Numbered from the stretch's first letter, positions 33,331 to 43,152 are shown. The stretch is 64,000 bases of DNA from F1-120-MAGs118 sp013360535 (GCA_026647215.1 JAPKHC010000041.1:1-64000); one strand, 5' to 3'. Translations and numbers: made by a program. The notes: generated by a model not told the origin, from the letters alone.

Positions 33331-33651
33331 ATGGTCGCCCCCGAACTCCCCGACGATTCCCTCTCCGCGCAGCGGCGTGGTCATTCATGGGGCTTCCTCT
33401 CGAGCCACGCGCTCGTGCTGCTCTCGCTCGCCGGACACGACCAGCCGACGCTGAGGGACGTGGCGGAGCGGGTCGGGCTGACCGAACGGGCCGTCAGCAC
33501 GATCGTGCACGACCTCGAGGCCGAAGGTTTCCTCGAACGGCGCAAGCAGGGCCGGCGCAACTTCTATCGGCTGCGACTCGACCACCCGCTCCGGCACGAA
33601 CTGGAGCGGCACCGGGACGTGAAGGGCCTGATCGACCTCTTCCTCAGATGA
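33331..33651 (+). CDS. Winged-helix transcriptional regulator (MarR/ArsR-like)
   Basis: 106 aa from ATG 33331. HALVLLSLAGHDQPTLRDVA, ERVGLTERAVSTIVHDLEAE and the wing GFLERRKQGRRNFYRLRL form a winged helix-turn-helix. A C-terminal helix (ELERHRDVKGLIDLFLR) may dimerise. It sits 15 bp before the export operon, so is likely co-transcribed with it and a candidate regulator of it. Confidence 0.85.
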   Translation: MVAPELPDDSLSAQRRGHSWGFLSSHALVLLSLAGHDQPTLRDVAERVGLTERAVSTIVHDLEAEGFLERRKQGRRNFYRLRLDHPLRHELERHRDVKGLIDLFLR

Positions 33652-33666
33652 CCCCCCCAGCTCGCC

Positions 33667-35835
33667 ATGACCGAACACCGATCGATGCCGTCCGATGTTG
33701 TCGAGGCGGCCAAGGCGCTGCAGCGGCTCGCGGAGACGCTCGGCCTCCATTGCCTCGCCAGCGACGTCGAGCGCCGCCTGTCCCAGACCTGGCCGGACGG
33801 GAGCGAGAAGCCCATCGGCGAGGTCGAGTGGTTCGCGCGCGCGGCGGATGACCTCGGCCTGCGCGTGCAGCACCGCACGGGTTCGCTCGACGAGGCGCTG
33901 GCGCACGTGAAGCTCGGTCAGGGCATCGCGCTGCAGTCGACGGTGCCGGGCAACGGTCGTTACTGGATCGCGGTGCTGCGCGAGCGCGGCGGCCGGTTCG
34001 AGGTCGAGCGCTTCGGCGCCAGCGCTCCGGAGGCCGAAGCCAAGGTCTCGCAGGCCGAGCTGGCGCGGGAGTGCGGGCTGCAGCCGGCGTCGAACCTCGA
34101 GTGGGTCGTGCTCGACCTCGCGACGCCGAACGACGAGGCCAGCGCGGCCCACGGCAAGCCGGCGATGAGCGAATGGAAGCGCCTGATGGCGCTCGTCAAG
34201 CCGGACAAGTCCGACATCCTGTCGATCACGGTCTTCGCGATCGCGATCGGCGTGCTGCAGCTCGCGACGCCGGTCGCGGCACAGGCGCTGGTCAATTTCG
34301 TCGCGCTCGGTGGCGCGATCCCGCCGGTGATCGCGGTCGCGTTCATGCTGATGCTCGGCCTCGCGTTCGCGGGAGCGCTGAGCGCGCTGCAGACGTGGAT
34401 CGTCGAGGTGCTGCAGCAGCGTGTGTTCGTGCGCACGTTCGCCGACCTCGCCGCGCGCCTGCCGCGCGTGCGCAGCGACGCGCACCACTACGGGCCGGAG
34501 CTCGTCAACCGCTTCCTCGACGTCGTGTCGATCCAGAAGCTCGGCGCCGGGCTGCTGCTCGATGGCGTGGCGTTGCTCCTGACGGTCGTGGTCGGGCTCG
34601 TGCTGCTCGCGTTCTACCACCCGCTGCTGCTCGCGTTCGATCTCGTGCTCCTGATCGTGATCGCGCTGCTCGTGTTCCTGCCGATGCGCCGCGGCGTGCA
34701 GACGGCGGTCGACGAGAGCACGGTCAAGTTCCAGGCCGCGGCGTGGCTCGAGGAAGTCGCGCGCAATCCGCGGCTCTTCAAGTCGAGCGGTGCGCAGCAG
34801 TGGGCGCTCGACATCGCCGACCGCATCGCCGGCGAGTGGGTGGCGCGGCGGCGCACGCACTTCCGCGTCGTGTTCGGTCAGGTGATCGGCGCGCAGGCCC
34901 TGCGCATGATCGCGAGCACCGTGCTGCTCGCCATCGGCGGCATCCTCGTCATCCAGGGCGCGCTGACGCTGGGCCAGCTCGTCGCGGCCGAGATCATCGT
35001 GTCGCTGGTCGTCGACTCGGTCGCGAAGACCGGCAAGCACCTCGAGAACTACTACGACCTGATGGCGGCGACCGGCAAGGTCGGCAAGCTGCTCGACCTG
35101 CCGCTCGAGCCGCACTCGGGTGAGCACCACGCGTGCGATCCGGCCGCGGCGGGCTCGACGCTCAAGCTGTCGCAGGTCGCGGCGACGCGCAGTTCGGGTG
35201 CGGCGCTGTTCAGCGGCGTCGACCTCGAGCTCCCGGCCGGTGGGGTGCTGTGCGTGCGCGGCGCGAGCGGCGCGGGCAAGACCACGTTCACGAACCTGCT
35301 CTGGGGTCTGCGTTCGCCGTCGCGCGGCGCGATCCGGCTCGATGGACGCGACCTGCGCGAGCTCTCGTGCGACTCGCTGCGGCGCAACGTCGCGCTGGTC
35401 AGCGGGGTCGAGCTCGTGCACGCCTCGATCCGCGACAACGTGCGCATCGGCCGCACGACGGTGAGCGACGACGACGTGCGCGACGCGCTGCGGCGCGTGG
35501 GACTGCTCGACGAGCTCGCGACCTTGCCCCAGGGGCTCGACACCGAGCTCGACGCGCAGGGCCATCCGCTCTCCGAGGGTCAGGCCCAGCGGCTCCTGAT
35601 CGCGCGCGCCATCGCGGGCCGCCCGCGGCTGCTCGTGATCGACGACGTGCTCGACAGCCTGCCGCAGGACGCGGCGCGGCAGGTCGAGGCGTCGCTGTTC
35701 GACGCGCGGGCGCGCTGGACGCTCGTGCTCGTGTCCAACCGCGCGGACATCGCGGCGCGTTCCACGCTCGTGCTCGACCTGCCTTCGGGTCAGGTCAGCG
35801 CTCCCAAGTCCCCCAACGCGCCGAAGGTCGCCTGA
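33667..35835 (+). CDS. Type I secretion-type ABC exporter with altered catalytic motifs
   Basis: 722 aa. Residues 1-130 resemble the peptidase-C39-like N-domain of bacteriocin/RTX exporters but lack an obvious catalytic Cys (a C39-like pseudo-domain). The membrane domain (about 175-460) has six hydrophobic segments. The nucleotide-binding domain has Walker A GASGAGKTT (from about 534) and signature LSEGQAQ (about 635). Walker B reads RLLVIDDVLDSL, so the catalytic Glu is Asp, and the switch-His position reads LVSNRAD, with Asn. Followed after 6 bp by HlyD and then TolC-type genes: a complete export path across both membranes. No substrate gene is recognisable nearby. Confidence 0.88.
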   Translation: MTEHRSMPSDVVEAAKALQRLAETLGLHCLASDVERRLSQTWPDGSEKPIGEVEWFARAADDLGLRVQHRTGSLDEALAHVKLGQGIALQSTVPGNGRYWIAVLRERGGRFEVERFGASAPEAEAKVSQAELARECGLQPASNLEWVVLDLATPNDEASAAHGKPAMSEWKRLMALVKPDKSDILSITVFAIAIGVLQLATPVAAQALVNFVALGGAIPPVIAVAFMLMLGLAFAGALSALQTWIVEVLQQRVFVRTFADLAARLPRVRSDAHHYGPELVNRFLDVVSIQKLGAGLLLDGVALLLTVVVGLVLLAFYHPLLLAFDLVLLIVIALLVFLPMRRGVQTAVDESTVKFQAAAWLEEVARNPRLFKSSGAQQWALDIADRIAGEWVARRRTHFRVVFGQVIGAQALRMIASTVLLAIGGILVIQGALTLGQLVAAEIIVSLVVDSVAKTGKHLENYYDLMAATGKVGKLLDLPLEPHSGEHHACDPAAAGSTLKLSQVAATRSSGAALFSGVDLELPAGGVLCVRGASGAGKTTFTNLLWGLRSPSRGAIRLDGRDLRELSCDSLRRNVALVSGVELVHASIRDNVRIGRTTVSDDDVRDALRRVGLLDELATLPQGLDTELDAQGHPLSEGQAQRLLIARAIAGRPRLLVIDDVLDSLPQDAARQVEASLFDARARWTLVLVSNRADIAARSTLVLDLPSGQVSAPKSPNAPKVA

Positions 35836-35841
35836 GCCACC

Positions 35842-37191
35842 ATGGGAACCCAAGTCGCGCCGCTCTCGAACGGTCCCGTGCTTCCGGCCTTGCGAGCCGT
35901 GCGCCCGCCGCGTGGCATGCGCAAGCTGGCGTGGGCGATGGTCGTCTTGTTCCTGACGTTGCCGTTCGTGCTGTTTGGCCTGCCGTGGCGCCAGAACCTC
36001 GCGGGCACCGGGCGTGTCACCGCGTTCGAGCCGCTCGATCGCACGCAGATCCTGCCCGCGCCCGTGTCGGGTCGGCTCGCGCGGTTGCACGTGCAGGAAG
36101 GCGAGCGCGTGACCAAGGGCCAGTTGCTCGCGGAGCTCGAGGATCAGGACCCCGAGTTCGCGTTCCGGCTCGACCAGCAGGTGCAGCTCGCGCAGGGCAA
36201 GGTCGACGCGGCGCGCTCGGCGGTCTCGCAGTACGACATGCAGCTGACGTTCCTCGAGGATGCGCGCGAGACGGCGGTGTCGTCGGCCGAGGCAGACCTG
36301 CGCAACGCGATCCAGAAGGTGCGTGCGGCCGAGCAGGACCTCGTCGGCTTCGAGGCCGAGAGCGAGCAGAAGCGCACCGACCGCGAGCGCAAGTGGACGC
36401 TCTTCACCAAGGGCGTCGCGAGCCAGCTCGACTTCCAGAAGGCCGAGGCCGACGCGCTCGCCGCCGTGGCGAAGGTCGAGGCGGCGAAGGCGAAGGTCGA
36501 TCAGGCGCGCGCGGAAGAGGAAGCGAAGATGGCGACGGTCGACAAGATCGCCGCCGAGCAGCGCGCGAAGATCGAGTCGACGCGGGCCTCGCGCGAGGAG
36601 GCCGTGCAGAAGCTGAAGGCGGCGGAAAAGGAGCTGCTCGAGGCGCGCACCAAGGTCGAGCGCCAGAAGACGCAGACCGTGGTCGCGCCGCGCGATGGCT
36701 ACATCCTGCGCGTGCACGCCGCGAACTCGGCGGACCTGCTCTCGCAGGGCGATCCGCTGATCGAGCTCATCCCCGACACCGATCGGCTGGCGGCGGAGCT
36801 GTGGGTGCGCGGCAACGACGCGCCGCTGATTTCGCCGGGACGCAAGGTGCGGCTGCAGTTCGAGGGCTGGCCGGCCGTGCAGTTCGCGGGCTGGCCGTCG
36901 GTCGCCGTCGGCACGTTCGGCGGCGTCGTGAGCTTCGTCGATGCGCAGGGTGCGCCGGATGGCCGCTTCCGCATGCTGATCACGCCGGATCCCGAGGACG
37001 TGCCGTGGCCCGACCGTCGCTACCTGCGGCAGGGCGCGCGCGCGACGGGCTGGGTGCTGCTCGAGGATGTCAGCATCGGCTACGAGATCTGGCGCCAGCT
37101 CAACGCCTTCCCGCCGTCGATCTCGAGCGCGCCCGACAGCGCGCCCGCGAAGGAAGCGAAGCCGAAGTCGTCGAAGGGCGAGAAGCCGTGA
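35842..37191 (+). CDS. HlyD-family membrane fusion protein
   Basis: 449 aa. A cytoplasmic N-terminus and one membrane segment (about 30-48, AMVVLFLTLPFVLFGLPW) are followed by a lipoyl half-motif (QILPAPVSGRLARLHVQEGE), a long coiled-coil hairpin rich in Glu/Ala/Lys (about 100-270) and the returning half (VVAPRDGYILRVHAANSADL), then a beta-barrel domain. It links the inner-membrane ABC exporter to the outer-membrane channel. The coiled coil is long, as in type I secretion adaptors. Ends in a Lys-rich tail; stop overlaps the next gene (GTGA). Confidence 0.9.
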   Translation: MGTQVAPLSNGPVLPALRAVRPPRGMRKLAWAMVVLFLTLPFVLFGLPWRQNLAGTGRVTAFEPLDRTQILPAPVSGRLARLHVQEGERVTKGQLLAELEDQDPEFAFRLDQQVQLAQGKVDAARSAVSQYDMQLTFLEDARETAVSSAEADLRNAIQKVRAAEQDLVGFEAESEQKRTDRERKWTLFTKGVASQLDFQKAEADALAAVAKVEAAKAKVDQARAEEEAKMATVDKIAAEQRAKIESTRASREEAVQKLKAAEKELLEARTKVERQKTQTVVAPRDGYILRVHAANSADLLSQGDPLIELIPDTDRLAAELWVRGNDAPLISPGRKVRLQFEGWPAVQFAGWPSVAVGTFGGVVSFVDAQGAPDGRFRMLITPDPEDVPWPDRRYLRQGARATGWVLLEDVSIGYEIWRQLNAFPPSISSAPDSAPAKEAKPKSSKGEKP

Positions 37192-38735
37192 AGCGCACGA
37201 CGTCGTTCGTCGCGGCGCTCGCGCTGCTCGGTGCCGCCGCGTGCCAGAGCCGCGAGCCGCAGCGTCGTCCGCCGCCGATGCCGGTCTCGGACGGGCTCGT
37301 CGCGCGGCTGCGGCCGGCGCCCGCGGTGCCCGTGCTCGGCGCGCAGCCGCACGCGGAGCCGAGCCAGAGTGGCGCGCTGGAGCTCGAGCGCGTGATCCAG
37401 TCCGTCGAGACGAACTTCCCGCTCGTGCTGGCGGCGCTCGAGGAGTTCGAGATCGCGCGCGGGCGAGTGCTGCAGGCGCAGGGCGGTTTCGACACGCGGC
37501 TGGGCGCACAGGGCAAGCTCGGGATCGAGGGCTACTACGAGAACGAGCGCGCGGACTTGCTCTTCGAGCAGCCGACCGAGCTCTTCGGGGCCACGCTCTC
37601 CGGCGGCTACCGCATCGGCACCGGCCGGTTCGCGGGCTACGACGACGACGCACGCACCGACGAGGGCGGCGAGTTCCGCTTCGGGGTGCTCGTGCCGCTC
37701 CTGCAGAACTTCTCGATCGACCCGCGGCGCGTCGCGCTGTGGCAGGCGCGCATCGGTGAGCAGCAGGCCGAGCCGATCGTGACGCGCAAGCGGCTCGAGG
37801 CGACGCGCAAGGCCGCCGACATCTACTGGAAGTGGGTCGCGTGGGGCCGCAAGCGCGCGATTGCGCAGCGGCTGCTCGAGCTCGCGCGCGGCCGTCAGGC
37901 GCAGGTGCAGGTGCTCGTCGACGAAGGCCAGATCGCGCGCATCAACCTCGTCGACAACGAGCGCCTGATCGTCGAGCGCGAGGCGAGTCTCGTGCGTGCC
38001 GAGCGCGGGCTGCAGGAGTCGGCGATCCTGCTCTCGCTGTACTGGCGCGATGCGGAGGGGCGGCCGGTCGTGGCCGGGCCGGAGGCGCTGCCGCAGCAGT
38101 TTCCCGCGGCGCGCCCGCCCGAGGAGACGCTCGTGCCGGGTGATGTCGAGCTCGCGCTCGAGCAGCGGCCCGAGGTGCGCGAGATCGAGCTGGAGCGCGA
38201 GCAGCTCGAGCTCGACCTGTCGCTCTCCCGCAACCAGATGCTGCCGGCCTTCGACCTCGGCGTCGTCGCCTCGCAGGACGTCGGCGAGCAGTCGGGATCG
38301 GTCGCCGACCGCGACCCGTTCGAGCTGCAGGCGCTGTTCAAGTTCTCGCTGCCGCTGCAGCGCTCGCGCCCGCGCGGCAAGATCCGCGAGCTCGAGGCCA
38401 AGCTCGCCAAGCTCACGCGCGAGACCGGCTACGTGAAGGACGTGGTCGCGAGCGAAGTGGGCGACGCGAGTTCGGCGCTCCGGCAGGCGCACGCGCGACT
38501 CGCGCTCGCGCGGCGCAACGTCGAGCTGGCGCTCGAACTCGAGGCCGCCGAGCGCATCGCGCTCGACGAGGGCCAGAGTGACCTGTTCCGCGTCAACGTG
38601 CGCGAGCAGCAGACCGCCGTGGCCGCCGCTGCGGAAGTCGACGTGCAGAACGAGTACTTCAAGGCGCTCGCCGACTACCGCGCCGTGCTCGGCCTGACCT
38701 ACGACGAGGTCCTGCCGACGGGCGGGCGACGCTGA
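37188..38735 (+). CDS. TolC-like outer-membrane efflux protein
   Basis: 515 aa, GTG start overlapping the hlyD-like stop. Lipoprotein-type signal (LLGAAACQ). Repeated long amphipathic helices such as LELARGRQAQVQVLVDEGQI, LVDNERLIVEREASLVRAER and REIELEREQLELDLSLSRNQ, each followed by beta strands (MLPAFDLGVVAS), give the two-fold repeat of the TolC channel-tunnel. Third gene of the export operon. Its last base abuts the stop codon of the convergent porin gene with no spacer. Confidence 0.88.
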   Translation: MKRTTSFVAALALLGAAACQSREPQRRPPPMPVSDGLVARLRPAPAVPVLGAQPHAEPSQSGALELERVIQSVETNFPLVLAALEEFEIARGRVLQAQGGFDTRLGAQGKLGIEGYYENERADLLFEQPTELFGATLSGGYRIGTGRFAGYDDDARTDEGGEFRFGVLVPLLQNFSIDPRRVALWQARIGEQQAEPIVTRKRLEATRKAADIYWKWVAWGRKRAIAQRLLELARGRQAQVQVLVDEGQIARINLVDNERLIVEREASLVRAERGLQESAILLSLYWRDAEGRPVVAGPEALPQQFPAARPPEETLVPGDVELALEQRPEVREIELEREQLELDLSLSRNQMLPAFDLGVVASQDVGEQSGSVADRDPFELQALFKFSLPLQRSRPRGKIRELEAKLAKLTRETGYVKDVVASEVGDASSALRQAHARLALARRNVELALELEAAERIALDEGQSDLFRVNVREQQTAVAAAAEVDVQNEYFKALADYRAVLGLTYDEVLPTGGRR

Positions 38736-40169
38736 TCAGAACGTGAGCAGCGTCTGCACGTAGGCGTAGTTCGTGTCGCCGTTGCCGCTGGCGTTCGGGG
38801 CGTTGTCGAGGAACTCGCCCGCGAACAGGTGGGCCACGCCGAAGTCGAGCGCGAGGTTGCCGGGGATCAGCGTCCAGCGCACGCGGGCCTCGACCAGCTG
38901 GCCGATCTCGTCGCCGGAGTTGCCCGTGGCGTCGCGCACGCCACCGGGCGTGTAGGCGTCCGTCGCGGAGGCGAGATACGCGAGGCGGTGCGCGAACATG
39001 AAGTCGACGCCTTCCTTGGGCACGACGGTCACGCGCCAGCCGGGCGACACGAGGTTGGCGCGCGCGAGGGCGCCGAGGATGCCCGTGGGGCCGAACTCCC
39101 AGCGCCGCGCGCCGTAGAGCGTGTCGAAGCGGTTGTTCTCGCCGTCCGAGTTGCTCGAATCGCCCGAGGCGTAGTCGAACTGCAACGCGAGGCGCGGCTT
39201 CCAGCCTGCGTCGAACGTGTAGCCGGCTTCGGCGTGGTGGAAGAAGGCGAGGTGGTCGAGGTCGGTGTTCGAGGTCGTGCTCGTGCGCGACTCGCCGAAC
39301 TGGAAGGCGCTCTCGAGCTCGAAGTCGAACTGCGACTTGGCGGGTTTCTTCAGCAGGCGGGCGCCGGTCGTCGTGAGGGCACGGTTCGCGGTGGCGAGGC
39401 CGGCCGTGTCCTGTTCCTTGAGGTGCAGCCAGTAGAGCTCGCCCTGCACGCCCGGCACGAGCTCGGCGAGCGTGCCGTACAGGCCCCAGAACTGGACGTG
39501 CGTGTCGCTGTCGTCGAGCTCGACGTCGTTGTCGAGCAGGCTGTCGAAGTCGCCGGGCAGGCGCCGCACGGGCAGCGTGAAGAAGGCGCGCAGCGAGTTC
39601 TTGCTCGCGTCCTCCCACAGGAAGTTCGCGCCGTCGAACGTGTTGGTCGTGTTGCGGAAGTCGTTGCGCGCGACGAGGCGGCGGTTGCCGAGGTCCATCG
39701 TGTGGCGCCCGAGGATCACGCTCGCCTTGTCGCCTTCGGTCCACGGGCCCTTCGTCTCCCAGCCGACGAAGGCCTGAACCATCTCGGCGGCGTTGACGGT
39801 CGTCGTGTCGAGCGCGGAGCCGCGATCGGCCTCGTACTGGCGTGAGTCCATCAGCTCGGCCGTCGCGAGGAAGCGCTCGAGCTTGACGTCGGCGCGCAGG
39901 GTCGTGCGCAGCGCGAACAGGTGGTCGCTGCCGTCGAAGTTCGCGGCGGAGCGGAACTGGCCGTCGAGCACCTCGAAGCGCGAGCGCTGGGTCCCGCTCA
40001 CCGTCAGCCACTCCGGCAGCGCGAGCGCCTTCTGCAGGCGCCAACCCTCGGCGGGCTTGGCGGCCTTCGGCGGCGTCGCGGCGGTCGGGGTGCCCTGGGT
40101 CTGCCGGGCGAGTGCCGGCGAGGCGAACAGCAGGGCGGCGGCGAGGCACGGAAGGCTGGGGCGGGTCAT
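38736..40169 (-). CDS. Outer-membrane porin, alginate-export-like
   Basis: 477 aa from ATG 40169, signal peptide (CLAAALLFASPALA). The body alternates short polar turns with amphipathic strands such as RTTLRADVKLERFLATAELM, ASVILGRHTMDLGNRRLVAR and WKPRLALQFDYASGD, ending in Phe (YVQTLLTF), the outer-membrane beta-barrel signature. The pattern LGRHTMDLGNRRLVARND is typical of alginate-export (AlgE-like) barrels widespread in planctomycetes. Substrate unknown. Confidence 0.82.
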   Translation of the reverse strand: MTRPSLPCLAAALLFASPALARQTQGTPTAATPPKAAKPAEGWRLQKALALPEWLTVSGTQRSRFEVLDGQFRSAANFDGSDHLFALRTTLRADVKLERFLATAELMDSRQYEADRGSALDTTTVNAAEMVQAFVGWETKGPWTEGDKASVILGRHTMDLGNRRLVARNDFRNTTNTFDGANFLWEDASKNSLRAFFTLPVRRLPGDFDSLLDNDVELDDSDTHVQFWGLYGTLAELVPGVQGELYWLHLKEQDTAGLATANRALTTTGARLLKKPAKSQFDFELESAFQFGESRTSTTSNTDLDHLAFFHHAEAGYTFDAGWKPRLALQFDYASGDSSNSDGENNRFDTLYGARRWEFGPTGILGALARANLVSPGWRVTVVPKEGVDFMFAHRLAYLASATDAYTPGGVRDATGNSGDEIGQLVEARVRWTLIPGNLALDFGVAHLFAGEFLDNAPNASGNGDTNYAYVQTLLTF

Positions 40170-40462
40170 GAGGTTCGACCTGACGGAGTCGGGAGGGGGG
40201 GCTGGAGCGCTCCGAGCGGCCGAAAGGCACGGGCAGCGGGCGCTCGCTCCAAGCAACGGGCGTTCCGGCGCACGGAAATCCGTTTCCGACGACCACTGGC
40301 AGGTCCACGGAGGCCGTTCTGGAACTCGGATGCTACGAAAAGGTAGCGAAGCCGTCCTTTCCCTCTCGTTGCGGCTCTCCTGCGCACTTGGGGGGCGCGC
40401 CGACGCCGCCAGAGTGGGCGTAAACCAGAGGTAGGTCGCCTTCCGTCCCCGGAGCCACGCTC

Positions 40463-41092
40463 ATGAGGAAAGTCGTTGTCGGTGCGGTCCTCGCTGGTTG
40501 GACGGTCGTGGGGCGCGAGACGCAGTTCGTGGTCGGAGGAGCGCTCGTCGACGCGGGGTACGGCCTGCAGGATGGCCTCGAGAGCTACGACTTCGCCAAC
40601 ACGCACGACATCACGCCCGAGCAGGTCTGGGAGGAGATCCAGAAGCAGAACCGGCTCTCGTCGGGGATGCGCTCGGCTTTCCCGCGCAGTACGCACCACC
40701 CGCTGGTCGCGCTCGTGGTCTGCATGGACGCGCGCATCGACACGAACGAGCTCGTCGGCGACACGCGGCGCTACTACTACGTGATCCGGACGGCGGGTTC
40801 GGTGATGAGCGAGCGTGAGCACGAGATGCTGGAGCTCGCCGTCACGAACGGTGTGAAGGTGGTCGTGCTGACGACCCACTCCGACTGTGCGGCGGAGCGT
40901 GCGGCCGCGACGCCGGAGCTGCGCAGCCAGTTCCCGGCGCTCGCGCAAGCCGTCGACGACCGCGAGGCCGCGGTCGAGGGCTTCCTCTCGCGTCCGAAGA
41001 TCGCGGACGCGATCGCCAAGGGGCACCTGCTGGTGAAGCGGGTCGCGATCTCGACGCTGACCGACCGGCTGGCGGACCCCGACAGCCAGTAA
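40463..41092 (+). CDS. Beta-class carbonic anhydrase-like protein
   Basis: 209 aa. Zinc ligands and catalytic dyad of beta-carbonic anhydrases are visible: CMDARID (C87, D89, R91) and TTHSDC (H139, C142), together with VIRTAGSVMSEREHEMLELA. Members hydrate CO2 to bicarbonate. The first ~50 residues (MRKVVVGAVLAGWTVVG) are additional and could be a weak signal or anchor. The 293-bp gap upstream (40170-40462) holds no gene and must contain the divergent promoters for this gene and the porin. Confidence 0.87.
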   Translation: MRKVVVGAVLAGWTVVGRETQFVVGGALVDAGYGLQDGLESYDFANTHDITPEQVWEEIQKQNRLSSGMRSAFPRSTHHPLVALVVCMDARIDTNELVGDTRRYYYVIRTAGSVMSEREHEMLELAVTNGVKVVVLTTHSDCAAERAAATPELRSQFPALAQAVDDREAAVEGFLSRPKIADAIAKGHLLVKRVAISTLTDRLADPDSQ

Positions 41093-41269
41093 GGCGTCCG
41101 GTTCCGGGCACGGACCGTCGGAAGGCCTCGCCAGGGCGGGGTCGGGCTGCCGGAGTTGCCGCCGTGTCTCAAGTTTGAACAGCGGCTGGGCGATGAGCTT
41201 CCGGCGCCGCGCCCGGCCTAGGTCGGATGCGGGTTCCGCCTCGCCCACTCACCCCCATCGGACCCCTCG

Positions 41270-43045
41270 ATGCAGACCTCCCTGGACACCGCTCCGTCCC
41301 TCGCAGGACAGGCCCGCGCTGAAACCGCCACCGCCGATGCCGCGCGCATGCGTTCGATGATCGAGAACGCGCCCGTGAACATCATGTGCGCGGACCGCGA
41401 CCTCAAGATCACGTACGTCAACCCCAAGTCGCTCGAGACGCTCAAGAGCATCGAGCGCCTGCTGCCGATCCGCGCCGATCAGTTGCTCGGCCAGTCGATC
41501 GACATCTTCCACAAGAACCCGGCGCACCAGCGCAAGCTGCTCGCCGACCCGCGCAACCTGCCGCACCGCGCGACGATCCAGCTCGGCGAGCAGGCGCTCG
41601 ACCTGCTCGTGACCGCCATGCGCGACGAGAACGGCGAGTACATCGGGCCGATGGTGACGTGGGACGTGATCACCGAGAAGCTCCGCAAGGACCGGGAGAT
41701 CGCGCGCATCACCTCGATGATCGAGAACATGCCGATCAACGTGATGTGCGCGGATCGCGACCTGCGCATCACGTACGCGAACCCCAAGTCGATCGAGACG
41801 CTGAAGACGATCGAGCACCTGCTGCCGATCCGGGCCAAGGACGTGGTCGGCCAGTCGATCGACATCTTCCACAAGAACCCCGCGCACCAGCGGCGCATGC
41901 TCGCGGACGCGCGCAACCTGCCGCACAGCGCGCAGATCCAGGTCGGCGACCAGACGCTGCACCTGCTCGTGTCGGCCATGCGCAACGAGAGCGGCGAGTA
42001 CGTCGGACCGATGGTGACCTGGGAGGTCATCACGGAACGTCTCGCCATCGAGCGCCAGGTGAAGGAGACGCAGGATCGCGAGTGCAAGGTCGCGCTCGAC
42101 CTGCGCGAGAAGGTCGCGGCGATCCTCGTCACGGTCAACGCCGCGGCGAATGGCGACCTCACGCAGCGCGTGACGGTCACCAGCGACGACGACATCGGCC
42201 GCCTCGGCAAGGGGCTGACGACGCTGATGGACGCGCTGCGCAGCTCGCTCAAGCAGATCTCCGAGGTCTCGACCTCGCTCTCCGGCGCCGCCGAGGAACT
42301 GACTTCGGTCTCGAGCCAGATGGGCGCGGCCGCGGAAGAGACCTCGGTGCAGTCGAAGGTCGTGACCCAGGCCTCCGAGCGCGTCAGCCACAACACGCAG
42401 ATCGTGGCCGCGGGCACCGAGGAGATGTCGGCGAGCATCAAGGAGATCGCGACGTCCGCCGAGCGCGCCTCGCGCGTGGCGAGCGAGGCGGTCGAGGTCG
42501 CGCAGCTCACCAACCAGAGCGTGTCGAAGCTCGGCACCTCCTCGGCGGAGATCGGTCAGGTGATCAAGGTGATCACCGGCATCGCGCAGCAGACCAACTT
42601 GCTCGCGCTCAACGCGACGATCGAGGCCGCGCGCGCCGGCGAGGCGGGCCGCGGGTTCGCTGTCGTCGCGCACGAGGTCAAGGAGCTCGCCAAGGAGACC
42701 GCGAAAGCGACCGAGGACATCGGGCGGCGCATCGAGGCCATCCAGAGCGACACGAAGGGTGCGGTCGATGCCATCAGCCGCATCGACAAGATCATCCAGG
42801 ACATCCACCAGACGCAGACGACCATCGCCGGTGCCGTGCAGGAACAGAGCGCGACCACGCAGGAGATGGCGCGCAACGTCGCCGAATCGGCGCGCGGTGC
42901 GGCCGAGATCGTGAACAACATCGGCTCGGTCTCCTCGGCGGCGGCCAGCACGTCGACGGGCGCTGCGGATGCGCAGCGGGCTGCGGTCGAGCTCGCGAAG
43001 ATGGCGACGGCGCTGCAGGGACTGGTCACGAAGTTCCGCGTCTGA
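41270..43045 (+). CDS. Soluble methyl-accepting chemotaxis protein with two PAS domains
   Basis: 591 aa, no membrane segment. Two nearly identical PAS domains (about 30-150 and 150-270) each contain IENAPVNIMCADRD or its variant and GQSIDIFHKNPAHQR. A HAMP-like linker (GDLTQRVTVTSDDDIGRLGK) and the signalling domain follow, with the hairpin tip GIAQQTNLLALNATIEAARA. It should signal to CheA on binding a cytoplasmic cue. No che genes are adjacent. The two PAS units are an exact 360-bp tandem duplication in length. Confidence 0.93.
   Translation: MQTSLDTAPSLAGQARAETATADAARMRSMIENAPVNIMCADRDLKITYVNPKSLETLKSIERLLPIRADQLLGQSIDIFHKNPAHQRKLLADPRNLPHRATIQLGEQALDLLVTAMRDENGEYIGPMVTWDVITEKLRKDREIARITSMIENMPINVMCADRDLRITYANPKSIETLKTIEHLLPIRAKDVVGQSIDIFHKNPAHQRRMLADARNLPHSAQIQVGDQTLHLLVSAMRNESGEYVGPMVTWEVITERLAIERQVKETQDRECKVALDLREKVAAILVTVNAAANGDLTQRVTVTSDDDIGRLGKGLTTLMDALRSSLKQISEVSTSLSGAAEELTSVSSQMGAAAEETSVQSKVVTQASERVSHNTQIVAAGTEEMSASIKEIATSAERASRVASEAVEVAQLTNQSVSKLGTSSAEIGQVIKVITGIAQQTNLLALNATIEAARAGEAGRGFAVVAHEVKELAKETAKATEDIGRRIEAIQSDTKGAVDAISRIDKIIQDIHQTQTTIAGAVQEQSATTQEMARNVAESARGAAEIVNNIGSVSSAAASTSTGAADAQRAAVELAKMATALQGLVTKFRV
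41357..42076 (+). repeat. Two tandem 360-bp coding repeats (duplicated PAS domain)
   Basis: Units 41357-41716 and 41717-42076 are in register over 120 codons with high DNA similarity; a shared stretch is GGCCAGTCGATCGACATCTT (about 41500 and 41860). Indicates a relatively recent in-frame duplication. Confidence 0.85.
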
Positions 43046-43152
43046 TCGCAAGTCGTGAAGTCACGCGGCGCGGGCTGGCCCTCGGGCGAGCCCGCGCCGT
43101 TGCGCGTTCGGTGCGAATGGGCAGCACGAAGCGGAACTGCTAGAACGGCGCC

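Noticed and set aside
33385..37653. Very long open frame (over 1400 codons) on the minus strand opposite the export operon
   Set aside because: Arg/Ala/His-rich without domain structure and antisense to three genes with clear motifs; a GC-driven shadow frame.
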